A DNA stretch of 60,000 nucleotides from Phoronis australis (lineage: Eukaryota; Phoronida; Phoronidae): contig NMRA01000060.1 of NCBI GenBank assembly GCA_002633005.1, positions 291,472 through 351,471 of the forward strand. The letters are read 5' to 3'. Below the pieces are notes generated by a model. It saw only the letters and a program-made list of their open reading frames with translations, had not been told where the DNA came from and made no database searches. Positions 24,648-36,807 of this stretch are shown in pieces. Position 1 is the stretch's first letter. Every line of letters begins with the position of its first letter. The position numbers were made by a program, and so were the translations under genes.

Positions 24648-24835
24648 TGTTTGCAAAATTGCAAATGAGAGCGCTCGCAGGAGTGACACTTGGCGAAATT
24701 AACTGAAAAACCTCAATGAAGATGATGATGACGACGATGATGATCACGGCGGCGATGATGAACACGATAACATTCATATGACGAACGACGATGTCAGAAA
24801 TGAGTAAGAAATAGGCTATAGTCTTGTTCACTAGA
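24648..24835 (+). repeat. Dispersed repeat with an acidic peptide remnant (copy 1)
   Basis: Shares with 53640-53830 (opposite strand) the order GGAGYGACACTTGG, a GATGAY-rich run, ACACGATAACATTCATATGAC, GATGTCAG and TAAGAAATAG. In one frame it reads EHDNIHMT-type residues after an Asp-rich run. The upstream part of the frame is interrupted here. Confidence 0.65.
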
Positions 24836-24940
24836 AGGTAAACCAACAAAAGTGCAGCATTATCAGTCAACAAATGAACAGTGTTAACAGAAAATCTCGA
24901 ATTATTCAAAAAGTCGAGGTCCTAGTATTTTGAGAGTGTA

Positions 24941-25022
24941 AAAAGGTCAAACTATTATCACTACTCGTAAACGCTACATTTGAAAACAGCATGAATGTAG
25001 AATAATCAAAACTGGCCTTTAT
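24941..25022 (+). repeat. Second copy of the hairpin-arm element
   Basis: AAAAGGTCAAACTATTATCA through AATAATCAAAACTGGCCTTT repeats 24531-24610 with a few substitutions. Confidence 0.85.
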
Positions 25023-25283
25023 TTACTTTTACAAAAAATGGTTTAAAAAGATATATTGGACAATAGACATTACTGGCACTCCTGAGGTATGTTCCGTAGA
25101 TGCGAGAGCTTTGCAAAAATGCAAGATCACGCAAGTCTTCACAAGATACCACCATGCAAAGCACATAACCACCCTAGCTTCCTTCACACGATTCTTGACC
25201 TTCTACTTCTGATGTATCATCTTTAGTCATCTGACATGGCCACTCCATAGAAATCATACCAGGCATTCCTACCACTTGTGATG

Positions 25284-25705
25284 TTACATAATAACTGGAT
25301 CAGGGAGTACAGAACACCAGTTGTGGGTCACAGACAACATCTCCACCTCCTGCTTGTTAAAATATAAAGTAGGAGGAAGCCATTCCTGACTGACAGTACA
25401 AAGTGGGCAGAATGTAGGTCTGTTGGACAGCCCTATTCCCAGAACGGTGACCAAAAGAAGACGCTTCATATTGGATGCTTCTTGCAGTTCTGAATATTTT
25501 CCAGTCTCTAATCTGCCTAGAAAGCACCGACACAACGGATTATATTTGGGCACATTTTTGAAAGGAGACAAAGATTAAGTCTGTGTTTCCCCGTGTTCCG
25601 ACCGAGAAGTGAACTTTTGATTTCGACATACGACACTGGTCTCGAGAAGTGATTTCTAGGTTTGCTAAGAAGCAGAGGTGCATAAAATGACATAAAATAA
25701 CACAA
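25284..25705 (-). other. Unrecognised minus-strand open frames
   Basis: Two overlapping frames (25284-25571, 95 codons; 25517-25705, 62 codons) in adjacent reading frames. The first has FCPLCTVSQEWLPPTLYF with a CxxC pair. No family recognised. They could be remnants of a transposon protein or chance frames. Confidence 0.15.
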
Positions 25706-26908
25706 CAGAGCCTGGTCTTAAGCTTTAATTAACTGCCAGTTCTTTCAGTGCCCATAAAATCATCTCCAATTAGACGAACAGTTCAAGACCAGTTTCATAA
25801 CCACTATTTGGTCTAGAACAAAAGTTGTTTTGATAATGGAATGGGGGTTTGTTATAACCTCTGTAATGCAATATATAAGATACCAAATTTAAAGGAAGAA
25901 CATGACTACCTCTGTTTTTTGTGAAGTGATTCACAGGAAGGAAATATCACATAAAAATCTAAAAATCAACAGGAACATTGAATAAAAGATCTCATTTGGA
26001 ATCGAAAACCATACCTTAAGCTTATCGGTGTATAGCCGCGTCGTCCACAACTCACAAACTTGGTTCACCACTAGGACTTAAATCTCAATAGCCTCTCGTA
26101 CATTATGCTTACTCCACAGCACAGGGTACAGAAGGCTTTTGAGATCAGAGTCTATGAGGGTGCACCTGGTGGTGAATCAATTTTTTTTCAAGTATTTATT
26201 ATCATTGATAAACAAATACAAAAAACCAACGAACACGAACATCCATTCATTCACGCATGCAGCAACCATTCTCGTATCACATATAAAGTAAACAACTGGT
26301 GTACATGAAGTAAAGTGAACAAATGTTCCCATTTCCCAGAAAAGCTGTCGTACCAAGTTCGTGAGATATGGACAAAACTGCTGTACACCGACAACCTCAA
26401 GGTATGACTTTTCGGTTCCAGAAGGGTTCTTTATAAATCATCATCGTTTAAATGGAATCCAGGAATATACAAAATCTCATCAAAGGAACATACAAGAGCT
26501 TCATACTCATAATGGAAATTGATTCACGTGTTTCTTGAAGAAAACGATAACATTTGCAAAAGACATCAAATCCATTCTCAGGACTCCAGGGCATCTTAAT
26601 TGTAGACATCAGTGCTGCTGCGCTTGAAATGAAATTAATTTCTAGAGACACATAGGAAATTGAAACAGACAACCTTTCAACTCTTACTGATAACAGATAA
26701 TGGAAAGCTTTTATGAAATGTATTCACCACAGAAGAGGGGACTAAATCCATTATTTAGTGTAAGCCTAGTTTCTACAGGCCCAGAGCATGTTACATCAAC
26801 AGCGTCCATTTCTGAACTTTACCAATGCTGTTGGTTTTTCGGTAGTATGCTCAACAGAGGAAATTTGGGGATAACGCGAAGGAAAACTGATTTCCGCAGC
26901 AAGCTCCC

Positions 26909-27082
26909 AATTGACCTATCGCAAGGTCCGCCCCCTTGCAAAATGTCGACAAACAAACAATAAGTTTTGCCCGGCAATTTGTTGATGGTCGGGGGAAATG
27001 GCAGTTTGGAAAGGTGTGACAAGAATGCTGCGTTCTGATTGGTCAGTCAAGCTGTTATTCAAAATCTGGCGATAGGTCAATT
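26909..27082. mobile_element. MITE with AATTGACCTATCGC ends (copy 1)
   Basis: 174 bp, starting AATTGACCTATCGCAAGG and ending GGCGATAGGTCAATT, a near-perfect 14-bp terminal inverted repeat. Internal phrases (CCCCCTTGC, AAATGTCGACAAA, TTCTGATTGGTCAG) are shared with 34848-35018. Confidence 0.85.
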
Positions 27083-27412
27083 TCAGCTTGGACTTCACTT
27101 ATTTAACAAACAATATGGTCAAGAGAAGAAATTCTTTTTTATCAAATTTATCAACAAAAATAAATATTAAGATTTAGTCAATCGCTAAGATGATTTTAGT
27201 TGTGTCGATATCTTAAGACAACTTTACGTAAATTTCCACAAATTGCAGTCATCAGCCTTTTGTAAAATGGAAAATGCCAATTCTGAAAATTATTTCTGCG
27301 CGAAATAAGTGAAGAATTATGGTATTCTCACGTTTGACAGGTCCATTCTATTTGTACAATGTTCTGTGATAAGTTCACAATACAGACCTTGAAACACAGA
27401 ATAAGACACATT

Positions 27413-27703
27413 TCAGACTTGTTCAAAACATGTAGACACCACAATTTCCATCAACTTATCACAATTTATAACAAATGATATCGCCTTACATAGTTTTATA
27501 TTTCCAACAAGGCCTTCAACACTCCCAAGCCAAAGACAGCCATATTCCTTTAGCATTGATTTGTGAGCACATCTGGAAGTCCATTTGTCTGGAACTCCCA
27601 CGTGCAGCAACTTCTGTCCGACCAATGAAAGGTTTGATATGACTTTGTGTCTCAGCCAGCAAATCATTTTTACCACTTGGCCATTTATGTTAACAAGACC
27701 CAT
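27413..27703 (-). other. Unrecognised 96-codon open frame
   Basis: The frame starts MGLVNINGQVVKMICWLRHK and includes CAHKSMLKEYGCLWLGSVEG. It is fairly even in composition, but no family is recognised and no splice or poly(A) context is clear. It could be a gene remnant. Confidence 0.15.
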
Positions 27704-27834
27704 TTGGGTAGATCAAAGCCAACCAGTCATCTCACCAGCCAGCTACATACATAAAAGGAAGCATAAAGGCAAACAAAAAACAGGAAAGAAATAATCAAAC
27801 CCCTGACTTCTTAGTTTTGTCAAGATCCTACATC

Positions 27835-28285
27835 AAGGTACCTAAACTACACGGTCAACGGACTCATAAACACGGCCCACAGACGCATGAGCACGACTCA
27901 CGGACCTGCAAACACCGTCCACTGACTCACAAACACGGGAACGGACTCACAAAACATGATCCACACACCCAAATACAAGGGGCACGGACTCACGTTCACG
28001 AAGAAACACAGTTAACGGACTACCAAACACGGTTTACAGACAAAATGGAGATGTCACCTGACCCAGGAAGCCGATGAGTCCATGACCCGTGTTTGGCGGT
28101 CCGTTAAACGTGTTTCCTCGTGAATTTGAGTCCGTGTACTGTGTATTTGGGTGCGTGGATCGTGTTTTGTGAGTCCGTTCCCGTTTTTGTGAGTCAGTGG
28201 ACGGTGTTTGCAGGTCCGTGAGTCGTGTTCATGCGTCTGTGGGCCGTGTTTATGAGTTTGTTGACCGTGTAGTTTAGGTACCTTG
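27835..28285. repeat. Inverted repeat, two arms of about 200 bp, made of degenerate ACGGACTCACAAACACGG units
   Basis: Left arm 27835-28032 and right arm 28087-28285 are complementary with roughly 10 percent mismatch; the loop is about 54 bp. Each arm is itself a degenerate tandem array of phrases such as CGGACTCACAAACACGG. Each arm, read inwards, opens with KVPKLHGQ and a His/Thr-rich THEHDSRTCKHRPLTHK peptide. Confidence 0.9.
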
Positions 28286-30780
28286 TGCATTAAACTCACC
28301 ATGAAACTATCAAACTATGACTGGACACTTTTATTCTCTAGCATTCAACCAGCAACAAAACTGAAATGAAAGTTATTTACCCACATTAGATACTTTTCCG
28401 TTTCTTGTTTGATGTAGAAATGCACTGAGAGACAATGACAACTTCGCGGTCACTTTCTCATAAGGGAAACTTTGGTTTAACAAAGCTTCGCTGAAACTTT
28501 GCTCACCTTTACGACTACACAGCGATATCGAAGTTATCGCTGTGACAACAGACGACGCAATTTATTCGTACTCTCAAATGAATAATGAGTAGTGGGTTCG
28601 AGGCTAACTGAAAATGGTTTGCCTGCCGTGTATGAAGGCTCATGAAAATGATCAGAGTTGTTCTTAATCAGATATGCTTCCGTTTATTCATTATTGAGAG
28701 AACGTCGACACTACAATAACAGAAAAAATGTCGACTATGCTACAACAACAAAGAACACGTTTTGCGAGTCTCCCGTGATTGTAAATCGTTGCCACAACCT
28801 CTACCGATAACTTCGATGAAACTTCGCTTTGACTGTTACCACTACACCGAAGTTTCGGTGAGTACCGAAGCTTCACTCTTAAATCCTACTATTTTAAGCG
28901 AAGTTTCGCTTGCAGATTAACTAGCATACTTAACCTTTCCCACATACCAAAATTTCGGTTAAAGTGAAATTTCATTTCTAATGCGAAAGCAACTAATGAA
29001 GCAAATTTGGCCCGAAACATGATTCACTGGTAATGAAACAAGTTCAGCTAATTAGCTGTTAGTTCAACATTTTTAAACGATGACCTCACAACAAAGATTA
29101 AGGCCATGTGATGCATTAAGATACTCCACAAAATTTAGCAGCAGAATAACGTAATGGCTTGGTACCCTGTACTTTCATTTATTTTACAACAAAGTACAAT
29201 TTTAAATGACTTGAAAATTTTGACATTTCATTTCAGCCATCTTTATATATAGGAATCTACGGTATGGTAGTTCATTTTTACAGCTTTGTACCAAGTCCTG
29301 CTGTGAAAAAGTGAGAATGAAAGAAAACACTTGACACAACGCCAGCGCTGGGCTGCATGCTGAAGACCCGACAAAGAAGACCAGAAAAGCTAGTGCGACA
29401 AAGTTCTTCCCTTCTAATGCATCTCACAGAAAGCAGCCCAGATGTGTAGTACAATTAAGAATGTTGTCACAGAAATTTTGCCACATGGCTTGGTGGGTTA
29501 TGTTACAAAGATGTTGAATGAGAAAAATTCACTGGCACATCATGCTTATCACCTGCTAAGTGTCCTCCCCCAGTTTACACTAATATGGCCTCTCTAAAAG
29601 TGCCAATATCTTTGTGGTTCTTTTGGCTCATGTGAACTCTAATATCGAACATGTGTGCAAAACTGGTGTAACTTGGCGAGATGTGGGACAAATCTTCCTA
29701 AAGCGGCACAGTCGATAACTACGAGTCTGGTCGAGTTTGCTAAACTCAGTGCACTACTTCAGCATGCACTTGACTCATCAACAGTGGAGTGTATGGCATT
29801 CCACATGGGGGCTCACCAGGCCAAAAAAAACATGGTAAAAACACTACATTTGGAAATCATGTGTAGACCAGCATGGACAAAGGCAGTCAGTCTGGTATGA
29901 CAACAGATTTGCCTTTGATGTACAAAATGAACAATGAGGCATATGTTCATGAATCATCAACAACTGGCCATTAGTGCCAAAGATATTCTACACATGACAA
30001 ATTGACAAAACTGAAGAGGATGCACACAATTAACTGTGGCTATTTGGAAAATAAACAAACTTATTCTAGCAAGTGTAATTGATCCAACTCTGGCAATTTA
30101 AATGGAACCTGGAAGTCTGTCGATGACATAAAATGACATAAAAGACATCTTGCCCATGGCACAAGAAATAATTTTGCTTTTAACTGTTCCACAAAGACTG
30201 TAGGCCAGTCGCCACTCTTTCCATCCAGTCATTTATCACCATTTGCTGTTAAGGCTCAACAGTTCTATAAAAGATTGCTATCTTACTAAGGTAGAATTCT
30301 AGGATTCAGACCAGACAGGGTTGAAGGAAGTCACTTCAGTCTTTCACTTGACATTTCATTAAGGGTCAACTTTGATCAAGAGCTGTCACTTCAGGACAGA
30401 CATCGAATCAGCTTGCTAGCCACTCATTTGTTAACACCTCCACTTCTAACACAAGCACTCCAAAAGCCCTGTCTACATTGTTTTACTGTTACAAAAGAAT
30501 TTTGAAAAATTGTGTCAGAGCACCTGTCAAATGAGATGGACATGAAAGTCTTAAACGAAAATTATGTGTCAATGAGACCATGAAGGCAGGGCTTAAATTA
30601 AAATTCTAGCCAAAGCTTATGTTGACAGTTCACAAACAAACAGGAAAAGACAACAGTTCTGAAATTCCAAACAAGAGCAGTGTGGAGCATTGAAATGCAC
30701 TGCAAATGGTGAGCTTCTATGTATCATAAAATGGTCATCAGATGGCCCACAATGTGTCAAGCCCGCCCGAATTGAGACGG
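28286..30780. other. No gene recognised; palindrome cluster at left
   Basis: 28480-28920 is rich in short palindromes (separate entry). 29340-29900 has the feel of degraded coding sequence, with an 81-codon plus-strand frame at 29655-29900, but no family is recognised. Confidence 0.4.
28480..28920. repeat. Cluster of palindromes around a GAAGTTTC core
   Basis: Seen directly: CACCGAAGTTTCGGTG (about 28853-28868), AAGCGAAGTTTCGCTT (about 28897-28912), the hairpin ACAGCGATA/TATCGCTGT (about 28517-28542), and relatives such as GATGAAACTTCGC and CGCTGAAACTTTG. Confidence 0.75.
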
Positions 30781-31870
30781 TGGTGTCGTTCCGTAATACA
30801 CAACTATTTGCCAAATTTCATGAAAATAAACCAAGAAACCCCTAAGGTATAGAGGCAAACGTAAAAAACAATTGACACTAGGGGACACAGCAATAATCCA
30901 ATTAGTCTGAAACTCAGTTGTCATCTGTTGCAACTAGGGGATGACAGTTATCAGTCCCTTCTGAAAGTCAACTAAGTTGTGGCCATCTCATGAGAAACAT
31001 CTGTAAATTCTCCTAATGACCCTTTAAGCAGTATGGCAGACAGGAAGGCGGATGCCAGAAAACGGAAAAAAATAACAAAAATGGCCACAAGGTGGTGTAA
31101 AATCCATTGAATTCGTTTGAAAATGAAATGCAATAATCCCCTCCTTACTGAAAACCTTTTTGTAGACTTTCATGAAAATCCATCCAGGAACTCAACAGAA
31201 ACAGCTCTAGGAAAACGTAAATAATAAAATTGCCCTTAGGAAACACACAAATTGTCGGATTGGTATGAAACTGTCATCAACTGTTGCCAGCTCCATAGAA
31301 ACACATCTGTCAAATATCATTAAGTTCTTGCAAAGGGCTTTAAGGAAATACAGCCACAAATGCAAAAAAAAACAAAATCCCCAATAAGGGGAGCCAGAGT
31401 AGATAAACCTGTCCGAAAATCAACGTCAGCCACGGTCTCCTCCTCGTTAGGAACAAACCTGCCGAATTTCAAAATGATTCTTCAAGTGGTTTGACAGATA
31501 AGAAGGCGGACGCCAAAAAAACTACCTCGAAAATTTTAAAATTGGCCACTAGATGGCACAGAATTGTCAAGGCCATCTGAAAACAGAAAGGTGTCACCAT
31601 CTCCTGAATAGAAAGCTATTTGCCAAATTTCATGATAATCCACCCAAGAATTCCAAAGATACAGAGCAAACCGTAAAAAAAAAATAAAATTGGCACTAGG
31701 AGACACAGCAGAAGTCGGATCGATCCGAAATTCATCGTCATCCCATTCATAGGAACACACTAGCCAAATCTCATTAAGATCCTGTGACGGGTTTAGGAGA
31801 TAAAGCAGCAGATGCTGGATCCCCAGACAGAGATGATGGCAATATGCACCCATAAATATGTGGGTGCAAA
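30781..31870 (+). repeat. Array of related repeat units (CACTAG...TTTCATGAAAATCCA...GGTTTAGGAGATA family)
   Basis: At least three diverged units: TTTCATGAAAAT near 30812 and 31169 and TTTCATGATAAT near 31627, each followed by a GGCACTAGGAGACAC-like phrase, a CGAAATTCATCGTCAT-like phrase and a CATTAAGATCCT-like phrase. The last unit ends GGTTTAGGAGATAAAGCAGC and GGGTGCAAAAA. It resembles the non-coding 3' part of a LINE-like or Penelope-like element; that classification is a guess. The 105-codon minus-strand frame at 31536-31853 is only the repeat read backwards. Confidence 0.7.
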
Positions 31871-32511
31871 AAATTGCTGTTCTCAGTTAGCCAATACCAA
31901 GAATTTATGAGCGTTATCTGAGTTGACAGCAGTCACTCAAGAGTACTTTAATAGGTTTGAACCCTGTTTTGAATCAACAAATCTTCTTACTGCCAATTTC
32001 ACCTATCAGAATAAAACCACATAAATTACCAACTTCTACCAGTCTAAAGATGAAATTGTACATCAAACAGACAGAGTTCAAACTCAAACATGGTTCAACA
32101 CAGGACCAACTGTCCACCAGGGGTCACTGAACTTTTGGACTTCAGAAAATTTCCATCTTAAACTGATTAACTTCTAATAAAATAACAAAATTACAGGAAC
32201 TCTAGCTTTTAAAACAGCCATTCAGCTAAACTATGGCTATTGCCTGGGACCTGCTGCTGAACACAGTAAATTTTTGGGTAAAATCTCACCAATTTCGGAT
32301 AAAAATCGCTGCCAAATTTGTCTTTCTTCACTTTCCAAAGACTTGTTATAATGCTCAAGGTATCATGTCTGATGGTGAGCTACCACACAGGTCTCAAACA
32401 TAATAAAACATTTATTTGATGTTACTTATCTATTACAAACTATACCCGAAATTGGTGAGTTTCTAATATCGTGTCCTGAATTGGCGAGATTTCAACGTAC
32501 AAAATTAATCC

Positions 32512-32818
32512 CACATCCAGAGAGAAATGGATCATAGCAAGACCATGGCGAAACACTGGACACTAAACAGGCGCACAAAATATTAACAGCTACTTGTAAA
32601 TAGTTGCCCTGGCAGTAGCACTAACACATTTCCATCCCAACATAACTGTCAGTACTGAAAGGCCNACATCCAGAGAGAAATGGATCATAGCAAGACCACG
32701 GTGAAACACTGGACACTAAACAGGCGCACAAAATATTAACAACTACTTGTAAATAGTTGCCCTGGCAGTAGCACTCACACATTTCCATCCCAATATAACT
32801 GTCAGTACTGAAAGGCCA
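32512..32818. repeat. Direct duplication, 2 x about 153 bp, joined at an N
   Basis: ACATCCAGAGAGAAATGGAT through CAGTACTGAAAGGCC occurs at 32512-32664 and 32666-32818 with about four differences; N is at 32665. Confidence 0.92.
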
Positions 32819-34847
32819 GTTATGTTCAACACTGGACTATTTCAAAACTTCTGCATGACTAAGCGATTAACTACTGGAAGAAGATATTAAAAAAAAAAAA
32901 AACCAAACAAACCAATATCCCGAACACTGCAAGAATGCGTTGACAAAACGATACAATACAGCCAGTCTGGCTCTATCAATGCCTTCCTATTTTAGCTGGC
33001 AGTGTCCTCGGCAAGAGTTCAGCGGAATATTGATCGATGTGACTGAGAATTCAATAAAAACACAATCATTCTGCTGAGGCCGTGTCAGACTCACTGCAGC
33101 AACAGTGGCCAGGCAGTGTTCACGGTCTGACACAAAGACTTCATTAATTGCGGTAGAATGCGCCCAATTCCCCCAAAGCCATTCTTTAAATTGATCATGC
33201 CTGCCGAAGCAAATTAAAAACATAAGTGTGCCATTAAAACATCTGCCATGGTTTTATCGGTAAACAAAAAAGAAATTACACAGAGGTTTTTTAAAGACTG
33301 TAACATGATTAAATAAACACAAGGTAATTACCATATTTGCCTAGGTTACCGCCCACTCCCAAAATTTTTAACCTAACATACTCATGCTCAACCAATTTAT
33401 AAGATCAAAACTTCCTCAAAAGCTTATCAATCCCACAACATGCGAAACTTCACGAAATCGATTGTGCGAGTTTCAGTTGTACCTTGCCCTCTTTGGGTGG
33501 TTTAATACCACAGCACTTTTTATTAAGCCTTTGCATACCAGTCCAACATAAATGTGGCTTCCTTTCTAGCCATTTGATTTATGAGAATCAACAGACATCC
33601 CCACTTGCCAGTCAAAAATTTTGCCTTTGAAATGCCACTGCCCATCTTAAGGACCAAGTATTTTGCGTATTGCCCAATTTAAGCAGCTTGGGGCTTATTT
33701 CGAGAAGAAACTAACTTGGCTTTTGGACTAAAAAATGACCCACAGATGGTTTTGCCCTTTTCACAAAAATCGGGCTCAGACTGAAAGTCGGAAAATCTGT
33801 CTACAACTCAAAAGTCAAATAACAGCAATCCATAGCCTGCTTGAACAGACAGAAGACAAAACATTTGGAGAAACAGAAGACATAAAATCAACGTTTGGCT
33901 ATTGGCTAAGAGAGACGAAACACTTATTTTAAAACTATACCCCATATTCCTATCATTTGAACATTTTCTAGTGTTGAAAGAATGCTAAAAACAAATATTG
34001 AACCAAACAAAAAAAACTATGAAACATGTGAAACAAATTCTAAATAAACTCTCTGTGTGGTAACATAGTCATGTTGCCAACTTTACCCAACACAGACATA
34101 GAAAAGGTCAATGCATTTCTGACATGTCTTTACACTGTTCCTAATCCCAGCCATTCTGATTACAAGAGTGATTGTGACCAATGAATCATACACAAACATG
34201 ATTCAAAACACCATTGAAAACACAGGGAGGGATGACATGTAACAGGACAGTACACTGCAGCTTCATAATATTTAGAAACAAGATATTTCAGCTTATAAAC
34301 AACAATAAACAAGATTACCTGCAATTAGGTATTAGGTTCAACAATTTACTTTCGCTTAGGCTTCTGCATGTTGCAGCCAATTACAAAATAACCTGTTTGT
34401 AATTATAAGAAAGTGTGAGTTAACATAAAGAACGAGTCAAATTACCGCTAAAACACCATATCATGGAAACTGATGCGAAACGACAGAGCTCTGTATTTCT
34501 AAAGGCCCTAGCCGCCCTACTGATACTTTTTGCTCAACTACCATTTTTCGATGCAGCGACGACGAGATAGCAATAGGGCTAGTTGGTGTTTTACACAGAT
34601 TTAACGCAGTGGTATATTTCCAATGTTTTACCTTTTACAAATTCTTTACCACCAACACACTATTAAATTGCCAGTTATCAGGGTTATAAGGTGGGGTATT
34701 TAAGTAATTCACATGTTTCGTGTCTCACAATATCTGAAATGAAAGGACGTAAAAACTGTGTCTTTTCCATGAATAATTAGACGCTTTTGAGCACTCAATT
34801 CGTTTGAATCTAGAATGTTTCCTTTTCAGTTGACGACAGATAAAACC
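32819..34847. other. No gene recognised
   Basis: AT-rich, with an A-run at 32888-32900. Open frames (minus 32987-33223, plus 33735-33932) lack recognised domains. Confidence 0.5.
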
Positions 34848-35018
34848 AATTGACCTATCGCAAGCTCTGCCCCCTTGCGAAATGTCGACAAAGAAACAAT
34901 AAGTTTTTCCCCGCAACGTGTTGTTGGTCGGGTAAAATGGCGACGAAGGTCTGTCAAGAATGCTGTATTTTGATTGGTCAGTTAAGCCGTCACTCAAAAT
35001 CCTGGTGATAGGTCAATT
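34848..35018. mobile_element. MITE with AATTGACCTATCGC ends (copy 2)
   Basis: 171 bp; same ends and internal phrases as 26909-27082, same orientation, roughly 80 percent alike by eye. The right end is GGTGATAGGTCAATT, one mismatch from perfect. Confidence 0.85.
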
Positions 35019-36098
35019 CTGGGGCAAATTTGAAAGCAACAGAGAATCCCACAGGTTATCAGACCTAATGTACATGAAATTGCAAGCGCATGTGGTTAAG
35101 TACAACAATGGAAAACGTCAAAATTTGGCTAGCTTCATATCTAAGAAATGGTTGGCTGGATTTAATGGAAACTTGCAAAATATTTACATAGTTCAATTTC
35201 GTATAATAAAATGTGCAGTTGCACCATGTTTGAAATGCACCGAATTTGGAATTCTTGGGCCATGTTTGAAAAAAACATTGAGCCTTGTTTAAAATCTTAA
35301 GCCATGTTTGAAAAGTCTGGTGCACAAGGCATATGATTTAAATAGTGTTGCATAGTAGTACTTACTTCTATTATTTTGCAGTGAAAATGACGAAACGACC
35401 ATCTAGTGAAAATAATATTTATTTTCATGAATTAACAAAAAGGAAATTAGGACACAAAAACATGGCACGGAATCTGCACCACATTTAAATTTTTCTCAGG
35501 GACAACCCTGATCTTCATGTTTGAAAACGAAGCTGTGAAACTCATGGCAACATGACATATGTTCTACTGGACATTTCAAAGTCATCAATGATAAAAAATG
35601 TCCACTTTATCAAACGTGAAAGCCATAAAGGCTTTCTTTTGTAAATTATGGTGCATAGGTTAACATTATCACAAAAACACCATGAGCATATATAGATAAT
35701 ATCACCATATGCCACAGAATGAAAATGATATTCCTGCCAGAAATGTTCGAAGAGAATCACTCTTTTGCTGAAAAACAAAGTTCTTGCACAGGGTCTATTA
35801 GGAATATTTATTTACTGCTACTTTCCAGCGACAATTATAATGCATGTCTAAATGTTAACGTTTTCGTCAATGAAAAAGTGATCGCATTTTTGCTACTGTT
35901 GTGAAAGTGCATTATCAAGATATGTATTGGCACTTGGAAGTTGCTGAAGTCTATAGACAGACAAACCCATCTAAAATGTTACATAATAAAGGAATTGAGA
36001 GCACCATTCTCATGCAAATGTAGCTCTTGTGATTTCATCGATTGCACTAGGATACGCAACACCAATTGGCGCTGTGGTCGCATCTTTCATTTCCTTAT
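35019..36098. other. No gene recognised
   Basis: AT-rich. A short degenerate tandem of GCCATGTTTGAAA lies at about 35225-35320. No coding support. Confidence 0.5.
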
Positions 36099-36261
36099 CA
36101 GGGGCGGATCCAAGATTTTTAGTTGGGGCGGGGGGGGGCAGGACACAGTATTTGCCAGGATTTTGCCTGTCAGACATTCGCACACCCGAACAGCCAAATG
36201 GAAACTGGGAGAATTTTAGGGGGGGCCATGGCCTCATTGGCCCCCTCTAAATCCGTCACTG
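36099..36261. mobile_element. hAT-like MITE with a CTTAT flanking duplication
   Basis: Starts CAGGGGCGGATCCAAGATTT and ends AAATCCGTCACTG, flanked on both sides by CTTAT (36094-36098 and 36262-36266). The interior has a G-run. Same family type as 7971-8094. Confidence 0.7.
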
Positions 36262-36807
36262 CTTATTGCCCAAGAATTGAACTACCAGATGACCAATAAA
36301 ACAACTAAAAGGCACCCGGCACCAGTTTACAAAGATCATAAAAAACAAATTAGCAATCGGTCACCAAATTGGCAAATGACCAAACAATGAAACACAGTTC
36401 ATGAACCAAAAACTGAGACACATTTATTAGCTGGGAAAAAATGTCAAGAGACATTTCCTTTTGAGATGACAAAGGGTTCAACTCTACAAAATATATAATT
36501 AGTCTCTCAAAACAACAGAATTGTTTCTTTGGAGGTGTAAAAACGTGTAATGCACAAATACTACTAGTTTAAAAGCAACAACATACATAGATATATAGGT
36601 TTTAAATTTCCATCCAAGTCAAAAGAGGTTTTAGCAACATGCAATTATACCATAAAACATATTGATCAGATATAATAGCATACATGTATCTCGACTCTGA
36701 GAACCCTGTTTAATCTACTAAGTAAAAGGGATCCTCATTCAGGGATTGTAGTTCTCAAAATGAAGGAATGCTGGTCAATACTGGCACAGTGTCATCACCT
36801 GTACACA
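36262..36807. other. No gene recognised
   Basis: AT-rich spacer between the hAT-like MITE and the large palindrome. Confidence 0.5.

Noticed and set aside
24640-24909. 89-codon minus-strand frame with runs of Ile and Val
   Set aside because: It is the antisense of an Asp-coding GAT repeat in a dispersed element.
31536-31853. 105-codon minus-strand frame
   Set aside because: It is the antisense of a dispersed repeat unit; related units at 30.8-31.4 kb lack the frame.
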